From assembly GCF_000817785.2 (NCBI RefSeq), contig NZ_JTCM02000018.1, positions 1-64,000 of the forward strand: DNA of 64,000 nucleotides, written 5' to 3'. Positions 18,744-29,500 of this stretch are shown here, piece by piece (position 1 is the stretch's first letter; each line of letters begins with the position of its first letter). The DNA is from Hassallia byssoidea VB512170. Lineage in GTDB: Bacteria > Cyanobacteriota > Cyanobacteriia > Cyanobacteriales > Nostocaceae. The notes beneath the pieces were generated by a model. The model was not told the origin of the DNA. It made no database searches and saw only the letters and a list, made by a program, of their open reading frames with translations. The position numbers were made by a program, and so were the translations under genes.

Positions 18744-19044
18744 ATGATACGTAGTTTCAGAAAATACCATCGCCAAGCAAGCGATCGCTCTTTGTCTTCC
18801 CTTATTTCTCACCGTACTCACCGGCATGGGTTTTACTATTGCCCACGAATGGTTGCACCAAGACCAATTAGGCAGGTTTCTCCTCGGACTTCACACCTTG
18901 GAAATTTTACATTTAGAGAAAATTTATCCCCTCTTAAACGGTTTGGGGTTAGTCGGCTTGTTGATTACTGGTGTAAGTATGATAGGTTTATTTCGCATTC
19001 ATAGCTTAAGAATTATCTGCTACATAAAATCTAGACAAAACTAG
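18744..19044 (+). pseudogene. PepSY-like small membrane protein gene, frameshifted by a 4-base duplication
   Basis: The ATG at 18744 (AGGAAA upstream) begins MIRSFRKYHRQ, after which the frame becomes nonsense. The adjacent frame continues AIALCLPLFLTVLTGMGF and runs with typical PepSY-associated membrane helices to 19044 (LEKIYPLLNGLGLVGLLITG). Between them AAGC occurs twice in a row (18775-18782). Removing one copy joins the frames into a protein of about 98 residues. It is therefore a recent pseudogene or an assembly error. The downstream part alone could start only at an internal ATG (18826). Confidence 0.7.
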
Positions 19045-19080
19045 ACATTACTTGACGTTTCAATGGGAGCATGGGAGCGG

Positions 19081-20211
19081 TTATCCCTTAACGTCCAGAC
19101 ACGGTTTAGCCAACCGTGCATAATTTTCCAGATTTTGAGATGCATTTAAATCTCGGTCGGCAGTGTGCTGACATTTCTGACACACATAAACCCGCTCTCT
19201 GAGACTAATTTCTCGAATTTCTCCACAATTTGAACAAGTTTTACTAGATGGATAAAATCTATCAACTTTTACGACAGTTCCACCATATCTAATTACTTTA
19301 TATTCAACCTGTCTACGAAATTCAGAAAAATTGGCATCACTGACAGCACCAGCTAACTTATGATTTTTCAACATCCCCGAAGTATTCAAATCTTCCAAAG
19401 CAATTACTGCGTGGTTTTTGCAGATAAATGTAGTTGCTTTGTGGGTGGCATCTTTACGTATATTAGCAATACGTCGATGCCCCTTAGATATTCTTAATTT
19501 TTGTTTTTTATAACGATTACTACCTTTAACTTTTCTCGAAAGTTGACGCTGTAATCTCGTTAACCTTTTTTCCGCTTTTTGGAAAGCTTTTGGGTTGACA
19601 AAAATCACTCCTGTTGTAATGGTAGCTCAAGTTTTTATCCCTAAATCAACCCCGACATAATCATATTCTTTTTTGGTGATTTGGGCTGCTATTTCATAAG
19701 AACAAGAAATGTACCAATCTCCTGCTGTTTGAGATATAGTGAGCTTTGTGGTTGTTGTGCGAGGTAAAGATTCATAAGTATAAACCCATCCAATGGTAGG
19801 TAATTTTATTCGTTTACCACCCAAATTTATTGGTTTTCCGCCTGCATTAATTGTAAAACTGTCATTTCTCCCTTTTCGTTTAAACTTGGGATAGTCTGCA
19901 CGTTTTTCAAAGAAGTTTTTAAAGGCTTTCCCTAAATTCTCAAAAGCAAATTCTGTGATTTTTTGACAAATACCTTTTTCTTTAATCCATGTCAAAACTG
20001 GTTTAACTTCATTATTAAAAAATTTCTTTAAAATCAAGTGATTTGGTTGATATCCTGACCGATATAAAGCTTGCCATGTTGCCAGTCCCCAGTTGTATGT
20101 AAATCGGGATATTCCAACGTGTTTTGACATCAGAATTTTTTGTGCTGATGTCAATTTTAGCTTGGTTTTAATAGAGGTCAGCAACACAAATTTACTTTGA
20201 TGATTTAGCAA
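19081..20211 (-). pseudogene. tnpB: IS200/IS605-family TnpB (IS1341-type), interrupted by one in-frame TGA
   Basis: Two pieces in the same frame (20211-19627 and 19626-19081) make a 376-residue TnpB with a TGA at 19629-19627. The N-terminal part has the RNA-binding-type region and ends VGVDLGIKT, holding the first RuvC Asp. Past the stop come ALEDLNTSGM (RuvC Glu), the zinc ribbon CSNCG...CQKCQ, and DRDLNASQN (last RuvC Asp). The nonsense codon thus splits the nuclease between its catalytic residues. No TnpA gene lies nearby. TnpB proteins are known RNA-guided endonucleases that help IS elements persist. Readthrough or recoding cannot be excluded. Confidence 0.9.
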
Positions 20212-20352
20212 CCACGTTTCAAATCATCACATAACTTGTCGAGGTAAGTCTAGGAGGTTGATGTAAATTTTCTTAAAATAAATGGACGGTTTTTTGGTGC
20301 GGTTTGTCAAGAAATGTCAGGTTTTGTCGGGGAAATAGTCTATTAGGACATA

Positions 20353-20512
20353 ACTCACGCAAAGGCAAGGCAGCGCGTTGCGGGGGTTCCCCCCGTTGTA
20401 GCGACTGCCGTGCAAAGGCGCAAAGAAGAACTTTTTTACTTTGCGACGGCAGTTGCTTTAAGCCGGGAAACCCGTCCAACGCACTGCCTCGTCTTTGCGA
20501 CTTTGCGTGAGA
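20353..20512. repeat. Long imperfect inverted repeat, about 160 bp
   Basis: Arms of roughly 65 bases (20353-20418 and 20446-20512) pair imperfectly. They share CTCACGCAAAG at the outer ends, and GGCAGYGCGTTG and RCTGCCGT inside, with C/G-rich mini-hairpins. Reading frames on both strands here are by-products of the repeat. Related short members are at 47830-47870 and 49563-49604. Confidence 0.75.
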
Positions 20513-20516
20513 CAAT

Positions 20517-21914
20517 CTAACTCAAATTCATCACCGTGCGATAATGCGCTTCAATTTGCGCGACGGTTTGCGATTTGCGGGTTGTCTGCCACTGACTGTG
20601 GTTGAATAATTCTTGCCGCAAGTTATCAACATCGATAGTTTTCACTTTACCATCGGCGACGATTTGCTTGCCATTCACCCAGACGCTATTTACAACGTTG
20701 GTGGGACGACCTAATACTAATAAACCAATTGGATCTGTACGCGGCAAGAGTGATAAACTGGTGAGGTCATACATTACTAAATCGGCTTTTTTCCCAACGC
20801 TGAGAGAACCGAGTTCCGAAGTCATATTTAGTGCTTTTGCACCACCTAAGGAAGCCATTTCTACAGCTTGACGGGGTGTAATCCAGTGTTGATAATCTGA
20901 GTCGGTGACGTTGTGCAATATTGAACCGATTTTGATCGCTTCGAGTAAGTCTTGGGAATCGTTGCTGGATGCACCATCACAGCCAAAGGTGACGTTTATC
21001 CCAGCTTGACGATATTTTAATATGGGAGCGATGCCGCTGCCTAAACGCAAATTGCTTAAGGGGTTGTGAACGACTGTAGATTTCGTTTCTGCAAGGATGG
21101 TGATGTCAGCTTCAGTTAAGTGAACGCAATGTGCTAGAGAAGTGCGATCGCTTAAATACCCAATTCGTTTAAGATGTTCTACAGCACTGCAACCGTATTT
21201 TTCTTGAGCGAGTTTTTCTTGCGCTTTGGTTTCGAGTAAGTGCGAATGACGGCAAAGGTCATATTTTTCGCTTAATTCAATACACCCGGTAAACAAAGCA
21301 TCAGAACACAATTGTATCCCTGTTGGTGCTGTAGCAATATACATACCCTCATCTGGACGATGAAATTGCTTTACCGCTTCAGAAATAATTTCTAATGTTG
21401 CCTGCGTTGAGCGAAAATAAGGCTCATGGATTTGTTCTGATTCTCCGGATGGTATCCCCGCACTCAAAGATTCATCTTGAATTAACGGTGCGACAAAAGC
21501 ACGAATTCCCACTTCTTTGTAAGCGCGAACCGCAGAGGCAATGGTTTCTAACTCTTTCCCCGGAATTAGTACCAGATGATCTACTACAGTTGTACCACCC
21601 GAAAGTAAAGTTTCTACGGCTGTACCCAACGCGCTGAGATAAACCTTCTCAATATCCAGGGGTGCAAAGTCGTAAAGTTCCGCTAACCATAATTCCAGGG
21701 GAAACACTGACATAATTCCCCGCTGCCACATTTCTGAAGAGTGAGTGTGGGCGTTGACGAAACCGGGAAGTAACAGTTTATTTTTACCATCAATTGCGCT
21801 GTTCGTCGCATCACACCCAGGAGAGATTGCAGCGATCGCATTATCTACAACCTGCACATCTACGGTGTCGTAACCGTTTTCAACCGGAATTAAAACATTT
21901 CTTATTGTATCCAC
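20517..21914 (-). CDS. Amidohydrolase of the AtzA/TrzN/SsnA-like metal-dependent family
   Basis: 465 residues beginning at a GTG. The metal-binding set is visible: HTH in FVNAHTHSSEMW, His in CRHSHLLET, His in LAHCVHLTEADI and Asp in FGCDGASSND. A small beta-sandwich at both ends (LIPVENGYDTVDVQVVDN; GKKADLVMYD) is typical. Such enzymes deaminate or dechlorinate aminated heterocycles (guanine, S-adenosylhomocysteine, triazines). The substrate is not decided by sequence alone. It is divergent from an isochorismatase-fold hydrolase and a cupin, so a small degradative pathway for an N-rich compound is plausible (inference). Confidence 0.9.
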   Translation of the reverse strand: MDTIRNVLIPVENGYDTVDVQVVDNAIAAISPGCDATNSAIDGKNKLLLPGFVNAHTHSSEMWQRGIMSVFPLELWLAELYDFAPLDIEKVYLSALGTAVETLLSGGTTVVDHLVLIPGKELETIASAVRAYKEVGIRAFVAPLIQDESLSAGIPSGESEQIHEPYFRSTQATLEIISEAVKQFHRPDEGMYIATAPTGIQLCSDALFTGCIELSEKYDLCRHSHLLETKAQEKLAQEKYGCSAVEHLKRIGYLSDRTSLAHCVHLTEADITILAETKSTVVHNPLSNLRLGSGIAPILKYRQAGINVTFGCDGASSNDSQDLLEAIKIGSILHNVTDSDYQHWITPRQAVEMASLGGAKALNMTSELGSLSVGKKADLVMYDLTSLSLLPRTDPIGLLVLGRPTNVVNSVWVNGKQIVADGKVKTIDVDNLRQELFNHSQWQTTRKSQTVAQIEAHYRTVMNLS

Positions 21915-21996
21915 AATATTTAACCTTAATTAAGTAATTTCACTTCCAGGCAAATTCAAGGTACAAAGTAAAAAATGATGTTGGGTGAAGGAATTT

Positions 21997-22764
21997 ATGA
22001 ATTTGCCTTTTCGGACATTGGGAGTTGCACCAAATGCTTGGACGGTGAATCATGCGATCGCAGATATCACTCGTCCTCCCGTAACCCCACAAAGAGTTAT
22101 CTTAACAACAGAAACTAAAGAGGTGCGTCTTGATTTGGCAAAAGCCGCCATCCTCGTCATTGATATGCAAAACGACTTTTGTCACCCTGATGGTTGGTTA
22201 TCACATATTGGCGTAGATGTCAAGCCTGCGCGTCAGCCCATCGAACCTTTGAAAAACTTACTTCCAGAACTTCGGGCTGCTGGAGTTCCCGTAATATGGG
22301 TAAATTGGGGCAATCGTCCCGACTTACTCAATATTAGCGCCGCATCGCTTCACGTTTACAACCCCACGGGCGAAGGTGTAGGATTAGGCGATCCCCTACC
22401 TGCCAACGGTGAATTAGTACTAATGGCAGGTAGCTGGGCAGCTGCGGTAGTCGATGAACTCGAACAACTACCCGAAGATATTACCGTAGATAAATACCGC
22501 ATGAGTGGCTTTTGGGATACTCCTTTAGATAGTATCCTGCGGAATCTGGGAAAGACGACACTGTTCTTTGCTGGTGTGAACGCAGACCAATGTGTAATGA
22601 CCACGTTATGCGATGCCAACTTCTTAGGATATGACTGCGTGTTAGTCAAAGACTGCACTGCGACAACTTCTCCTGAATATTGTTGGTTAGCGACGCTGTA
22701 CAACGTCAAACAATGCTTCGGCTTTGTAACTGACTCTCAAGCGATTTTAAAAGTGTTGAAGTAG
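21997..22764 (+). CDS. Isochorismatase-family cysteine hydrolase
   Basis: 255 residues from the ATG at 21997, which has AGGA four bases upstream; a GTG twelve bases earlier is less likely. The catalytic triad of the family is visible: Asp in ILVIDMQNDF, Lys in DKYRMSGFWDTPLD, and Cys in GVNADQCVMTTLCD. Relatives hydrolyse amides and ureides such as biuret, ureidoacrylate, N-carbamoylsarcosine or nicotinamide. Divergence from an amidohydrolase and proximity to a cupin suggest a shared pathway, perhaps for a ring-nitrogen or ureide compound. Confidence 0.9.
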   Translation: MNLPFRTLGVAPNAWTVNHAIADITRPPVTPQRVILTTETKEVRLDLAKAAILVIDMQNDFCHPDGWLSHIGVDVKPARQPIEPLKNLLPELRAAGVPVIWVNWGNRPDLLNISAASLHVYNPTGEGVGLGDPLPANGELVLMAGSWAAAVVDELEQLPEDITVDKYRMSGFWDTPLDSILRNLGKTTLFFAGVNADQCVMTTLCDANFLGYDCVLVKDCTATTSPEYCWLATLYNVKQCFGFVTDSQAILKVLK

Positions 22765-22880
22765 ATAGTGGATAGTTGATAGTTGATAGTGGTTAGTGGA
22801 TAGTGGTTAGTAGTTCTGAGTAATTTTTGACAACCAACAACCAACAACTAACAACTAACAAATAACAATTAACAACCATC
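22765..22880. repeat. STRR array of AT-richer heptads with dyad form
   Basis: TAGTGGATAGTTGATAGT-type units are followed by the complementary CAACCAACAACTAACAACTAAC. The array fills the space between the hydrolase stop and the cupin ribosome-binding site. Confidence 0.8.
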
Positions 22881-22905
22881 GACAACTTATAAGGAAATAA
22901 ATCAA

Positions 22906-23361
22906 ATGCCCACTAATAGTTGTGTAATTCCTGTTGTCAAGTCTCCTAAAGATTACCAAACCTATCGCATTAGTCCCGATGCTACAAATCGGTTAGCAAT
23001 CATCTTTGATTCGGCAACTGCTAACTCTTCCTTAACTTCTTGTATAGAAATTTTTGATGTCGGTGGCGAAACACCGCCCAATCGCCATCAATGGGCTTTA
23101 GAAATGTTTTTTGTCATCAAAGGAGAAGGTCTTGCTGTTTGTGACGGAAAGTCTGTAGAAATTAAAGCTGGAGATAGTTTGTTAGTGCCACCCACGGGCA
23201 CGCATCTAATTAAAAATACCGGTTCAAGTCGCTTGTATTTGCTGACAATAATGGTTCCTAATGAATATTTTGCGGAATTAATTAGAAGTGGTATCCCAGT
23301 AGAATTAGATGAGGAAGATATGACAGTACTTGGAAGATTAGATTCTTTAATGCCCTGTTGA
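22906..23361 (+). CDS. Single-domain cupin protein
   Basis: 151 residues with one RmlC-like cupin barrel. Motif 1 is degenerate (PPNRHQWALEMFFVIKGEG, keeping two His-position residues and Glu), and motif 2 follows KAGDSLLVPPTGTHLIKNTG. AAGGAAAT precedes the ATG. Small cupins of this type may be metal-dependent oxygenases, isomerases or ligand sensors. Its position after the isochorismatase-fold gene suggests a shared substrate, but no activity can be assigned. Confidence 0.85.
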   Translation: MPTNSCVIPVVKSPKDYQTYRISPDATNRLAIIFDSATANSSLTSCIEIFDVGGETPPNRHQWALEMFFVIKGEGLAVCDGKSVEIKAGDSLLVPPTGTHLIKNTGSSRLYLLTIMVPNEYFAELIRSGIPVELDEEDMTVLGRLDSLMPC

Positions 23362-23380
23362 AAAGGTAAAATATATACTA

Positions 23381-23514
23381 ATGGGGCATGGGGAATGGGG
23401 AATGGGGAATGGGTAATGGGTAATGGGGAATGGGTAATGGGTAATGACTTTTCTCATTTCCAATTCGCTTTTTCCCAATTACCAATTACCTATTACCAAT
23501 TACCTATTACCTAC
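23381..23514. repeat. STRR heptad array between convergent genes
   Basis: GGGGAATG/GGGTAATG units are followed by CCAATTA/CCTATTA units. The array supplies the TAG stop of the hybrid kinase at 23511-23513. Confidence 0.88.
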
Positions 23515-26500
23515 TTAGTTGCCAATTTCAGAATTTTTTCAAACAAAAAGTTATTAGCTAAATCAGTTAAACAGTCTTTTAGTAAAACATATTCTGGTGG
23601 AATTTGCTCAAGCAAATCAAAAATTAGGTCATCGCTGCATTGAGCTGCGGCATTGTATACTTGTGCTAACCATTCTGGCGACATTTGAGATAACAAAGGC
23701 ACTAAATCGCCAGATAACAATATTTCTTGTGTGGTTTTTTTAGTTTTTTCTGATATTTCCGCGCTTGATTCTTGATAAATATATTCTAACCCCAGATACT
23801 GGCTAAGTTTTTCTAATAGTATTTCTTCTCGGAATGGCTTATTAATAAAATCATCACAACCCGCTTGCATGATTGCTGTTCGTTGTTCCTCAAAGACGTT
23901 AGCAGTTAAGGCAATGATTACCGTTGTTATTTGTCTGTAGTCTTCTTTAAATGACTCTCTAGCTTTAATCTCCTTGGTGGCTTCATAGCCATCCATCACG
24001 GGCATCCGCATATCCATTAAGATTAAGTGTGGTTGCCAAGTTGACCAAATAGCGATCGCTTCATCACCATTTGCAGCTTCTTTAACTGCAAAACCTATGT
24101 CTGTTAGTAGTTTAACTAGCAGCAAACGGCTTTCTCTGACATCATCAACTACCAAAATGCGATATTCTCTTTGCTTGGGCACCAAACCAATAACTCGGCG
24201 TTTAGTTTGAGTAATTTCAATTTCGCTTTCTGTTGCTAGACTAACTTTAATATCAAAAGTAAATGTACTTCCCGCACCAAAAGTACTGCTGACGCTAATA
24301 TCTCCCCCCATTAATTGCACGTATTTACGGCTAATTGCTAAACCTAGTCCTGTTCCCTGTTGCGATTTTTTCCCACTTTCAGTTTGCCCAAACGCAACAA
24401 AAAGCTGGTCGAGTTCTTCCGGGGAAATACCCACACCGGTGTCTTGTATCTCGAAGATTAGGGAGTGGGGAGTGGGGAGTGGGGAGTGGGGGGATGGGGG
24501 AGAGGGGGGGGATGGGGGAGCAGGGGAAGCAGGGGGAGCAGGGGAAGCAGGGGGAGTGGGGGGAGGTGAGGGAGATGGAGAGACAAACTCTCCCTGCTCC
24601 CTGCCCCCTGCCCCCTGCCTCCTGTCCCCTTGTCCCCCTTGTCCTCCTTGTCCCCCTTGTCCCCCTTGTCCTCCCACTCCCCCACTTCCCCACTCCCCCA
24701 GCAAGACGCGCAGTGTCACACTACCGGTATCGGTAAATTTGATGGCGTTTCCTAAAAGGTTGAGTAAAACTTGGCGCAGTTTGCTTTCGTCGGTTTGTAT
24801 ATATTGAGGAATGGTTAAAGAATATTCAAATGTTAATTGTAAGCCTTTGTCAGCGGCGCGGAAGTGCAACATGTCTTGCAAGTTATCCAACAAGCGAATT
24901 AAGTCAAAGCTGCTGGGATTTAATGTTGTTCTACCAGCTTCAATTTTGGACATTTCTAGAATGTCGTTGATTAAATTAAGTAGATGTTCGCCGGCGCGAT
25001 TGATGATTGTCAGGTTTTGCTGATTTTCGCTGGATAAAGAATTTTCTCGACTCATAACTTGAGTGAAGCCAAGAATGGCGTTAAGTGGGGTACGCAGTTC
25101 ATGACTCATGTTGGCGAGAAATTCGCTTTTAGCGCGGTTAGCAGCATCAGCAGCGATCGCAGCTTGTTGTAGTGCTTGTGACTGTCTTTGAGTTTGTGCT
25201 AGCAATTCTGCTTGCTGCAAGGCAACTCCCAACTGATTGCCGATTTGAACTGCAATGCTAATTTCTCCTGTTTTCCATTGTCGGGGAGTGGAATTTTCAT
25301 AACTTGCCAGCAATCCCCACAGTTGATTACCACAGTAAATCGGTACTGTAATGTAAGCTTTTGCTTGAAAGCGTTCTAAAAGTTGGACATAACAATCTTC
25401 AAATCCAGCTTTGTAAATGTCGGGAACACAAAGAAAACTTGCGCCTCGAATGTACATACCGCCTTGAGTTTTTTGCAGATAACTATCCAAAACCTGGTTC
25501 TGGTTATCTTGACTATTTAACATTCTGACTACACAACGGTCATCTAGTAAAGCACCATTGGTGAAGTTGGGATCGTTTTGATCTTCTTCTATCAGAGAAA
25601 TCCAGTTATTGCTTACCGACTCGGCGACAAATTCGCCACTCCAGTTGTCATTAAAACGATAGACAACTACGCGATCGCAGTTGAGTACTTGCCGCAATTC
25701 TTGAGTTGTCGCGGCAAATATCGTCTCTATATCCAATGTCTCGCGCATCCTTTGAATTACGCGAGCGATGGTACGTTCTCTTTCTGCACTTTCATGCAAA
25801 GCTACTTCTGCTACTTTATGCTCAGTTATATCCGTTATTGTACCGATAAAGCCTTTAATTTCTTTGTTATCGTCAACTTCAGGTAATGCTTGACAAATGA
25901 CCCAAATATCCGTGCCATCAGCACGTAAAAAGCGATGCTCGCATTGATACAGAGTTTGATTTGCTGCGGCTTCCATCCAGACGGCAAAAACGCGATCGCG
26001 ATCTTCTGGATACAAAGCAGATATCCAACCCATCCCCAAAGCCTCTTCTTGTGAGTATCCAGTCATCTCTGTCCAACGTTTATTTATATAGAAGCAATTA
26101 TTCTCGGCATCAGTATGAAATATGCAAACTGGTGCGGCTTCTGCTAAAGTTTGATAGCGGCGCTGGCTGGTAAGCAATGCTAACTCTACTTGCTTGCGAG
26201 AAGTAATTTCAACTACAACTGTACCCACTCCAGACAAGTTCCCATCCTCACCAAGAATCGGAAAGTAAGAAGCGAGGAAATGACGCTCAGTATCCGGTTG
26301 CTTGGTTGATGCAACGCTGACTTCTAAATTAAGAATCGGTTCACCAGTCTTCAACACCTGCTCGTAAAATGGTGCAACCAAGGGAGCGATAACGGCGGGT
26401 ACGATCTCATAGATAGTTTTGCCAATATAATCAAGCTGGCGTCGTCCGTAAATTTCTGCCAACAGTTCGTTAATTTGCACAAACCGCAATTGATTATTTA

Positions 26501-29500
26501 AAATGCTCATCCCCACCGGCGCACAACCAAAAAAGGCATTGAGACGCGCTTCTCTTAAAGCTAGTTCTCTTTCTAAAGTTTTGCGCTCAGTAATGTCTTT
26601 GTGGGTACCGGTCATTCGCAGCGGCTGACCTTTATTATCCCGTTCGCAAACCTGACCGCGAGACAGAATCCACTTCCACTTACCCATACCGGTACGCATC
26701 CGAAATTCTACTTCATAAACGGGAGTAGCACCTTGAAGATGGGCGTTTAAAGCTTTTTTAACTACGGGCAAATCTTCTGGATGTATTAATACCTCAAAAG
26801 CTGCCATATTATCTGCAATCTCGTGTTCTTTGTACGAAAGCATTTTTTTCCAATGCCAATCGCGATAAACTTTACCGGTGCTGAGATTCCAATCCCACAA
26901 GCCTAAATTGCTACCTTCTAAAGCTAGCTGTAAACGTTCTTTGCTTTGTTGGTGTTGTGCTTCTATGTGTTTTCGCACTATTAGCGCACCTAACTGGGCA
27001 GCTACTAAACCAACTAATTCCAGCAAACGCTTATCTAGTGGTAGCGAGCTGCGTTTAAAAAACACCAAAACTGCCAAGACTTGATTATCAGATTGAATCG
27101 GAACGGCAAAACCGGCTTTGAATCCTACACGGGCAGCTATTTGAGAGCGGAGAAAAGTTGGCTTGCCAACCGCAGTTACATCTTCGATCCATTCTGGCTG
27201 TTTAGTTAACCAAACTCGTCCTGGTAGTCCCACACCAGCAGCAAATGTGATATTTTGGCTATGGCGGTTGAATTTTTCTAACATGCTTTGGTCTTCGCAC
27301 CAAGCCAGTTTATGTTCTAAAACAGTATTATCTTCACTGGGTATCCACGCCTCACCAAAATCCCAGTTAATTGTGTGACAAATTAAACGCGAAACTCGTT
27401 CTAAAGCACTGTTGACATTTTGGGCGCGGGTAATAGCTTGGGTTGTTAACAACAGCAAACGGCTTTCATTTTCCGCGTGCTTGCGCTCGGTAATGTCTTT
27501 AGATGTACCAAGCATGTACTGTTGTTGGTCAATCTCGATTAGTTCCGCACTAAACAGTACCGTCCTAACTTCTCCAGTTGCAATACGAAAATCGATTTCA
27601 TGATTGCGAATAACTTTCGTCTGTTGCAAAATTTGGGTGAGGAAAGCACATTCTTCAGTATTCACCCAAATATTCAATTCTTGCTTGATGCGACCGATAA
27701 TTTCAGAGCGAGAACAACCAAAAAACTTACAGAAGCTGTCGTTAACTTCGATATAACGTGTTTCCGGAAAAGTCGAGAGAGCAATTGGGTCGGGAGATGA
27801 CCGAAAAGCTGATGCAAACTTTTCTTCAGAAGCGCGTCGCGCTGCTTCCGAGGATTTGCGCTGTGTAATATTGCTTGCTGTGCCTGTGATGCCGACAACT
27901 AAATCGGCTTCATTTTGCAAAGCGATCGCATTCACCATTAGATAAATCAGGCTACCATCTTTAGCGATGCGCTTCGTCTCATATTGAAACACAGTTTCAC
28001 CGCAGAGAACACGCGCAAATAATTCTCTATCTGCCGCAACTTGTTCTCTTGGTATAAAATCAAGCCAAGAACGCCCAATCATTTCTGCGGGTTCGTAGCC
28101 GAAAACTTTTCTCACAGCAGAGTTGACAAAAGTAATATATCCGTGGATATCCGTTTTCCAAATTACATCTTGGGATGTTTCAACTAAGCGGCGATATTTG
28201 CTTTCATTCGCTTTTAAAGCGGCTTCTGTTAAAAGGCGATTGCGAATTTCTGCTTGTAGTTGGATATTTTGAATGTATAACTCGTCACGAGCTTTTTGAT
28301 GTTGTTCTAGTAGTGTAGCTTGTGCGAGGGCAATTCCCACATTCGCGGCGATAGACTCTAATAATTCAATTTCTGCGGGTGTCCATTCTCGGTGGCGATC
28401 GCATTGATGTAAACCAATTACGCCATTAGCTTCACCTTTGTAAGAAGTGCGTACTGCCAGCAAGGACTTCATTTCCAGCTGTCGGCAAATATCTTGGACA
28501 TTTTGCAACAGTGGATCGGCAAAGACATCATAAGAGGCGATCGCTTCATCTTGCAATAATATTTGTTGCAAATGAAGATTGCCCGCAACGGGTATTTCAA
28601 AATTCATCAACGAAGCATAGCCAGGAGATAAAAATTCGCCCAAAATGGGAATTTTTGGATTTGGCAAGCTGACGTAAGTATGAATAAGTACGCGATTCAC
28701 ATCAAGCGTCTCACCTATTTGACTAGCAGCTGTCTCCAAAATTTTTTTGGGATCTAATTCCGAACGAATTTTATCTGTAATTTGTCTGAGTAAATTACTG
28801 CGGTTAAGTTGTTGTTGCAGCGCATCTTCAGCAAGTTTGCAATAACTAATGTCTGTTATTGAGCCAGTTATTCGCATCGGCTTTCCGGCTTCATCCCACA
28901 GTGCCTCTCCTCGTGACAAAATCCATTTATAACTATTATCTTTGCAGCGCATTCGGTACTGAGCAATGTATTGGGTACTTTGGCGATTTAGGTAAGCCAT
29001 TAAAGCACTCATCATCCGCTCAAAATCGTCAGGATGAATCAACTTCGTCCATTGTTCAAAATTATTCAATTCATCCTCAAGATATCCCAGTATCTCTCTA
29101 CAGCGGGCAGAGAGGAAATGTTTATTAGTTCTCAGGTCGCGATCCCAAACGCCATCATTATTACCTTTGAGAGCTAATTGCCAACGTTCTTCGCATTTTG
29201 TCAAAGCTTTTTCTGCATCTTTGCGGCTAGTAATATCCATTACAGAAGTCACGACAAAAATTTTGCCGTCATCTTTGGAAAAAATCCCCCGCGTCATATT
29301 CACAGTTAACCGCAAATTATCTTTTCGTCTAATAGTAACTTCTTGATTTTCATCTTGTGCGCCATTGCGGATAAAATCTTGATATTCTTGAATTAAATCA
29401 GCTTTTTCTGCCTCTGTTAAACTTGGATAATGCAAAGTAAACAATTGAGCAATAATTTCTTCTCTAGTCAACTGATAAAGCTGACAATACGCTGGATTGA

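Noticed and set aside
20273-20515. Small proteins on both strands of the 20.4-kb inverted repeat
   Set aside because: The frames are generated by the palindrome itself and mirror each other; no ribosome-binding site and no family likeness.
24335-24807. Several 75-133-codon frames rich in Pro, Gly or Cys over the kinase repeat array
   Set aside because: They are low-complexity readings of the heptad array; the kinase frame explains the region and continues with conserved motifs on both sides.
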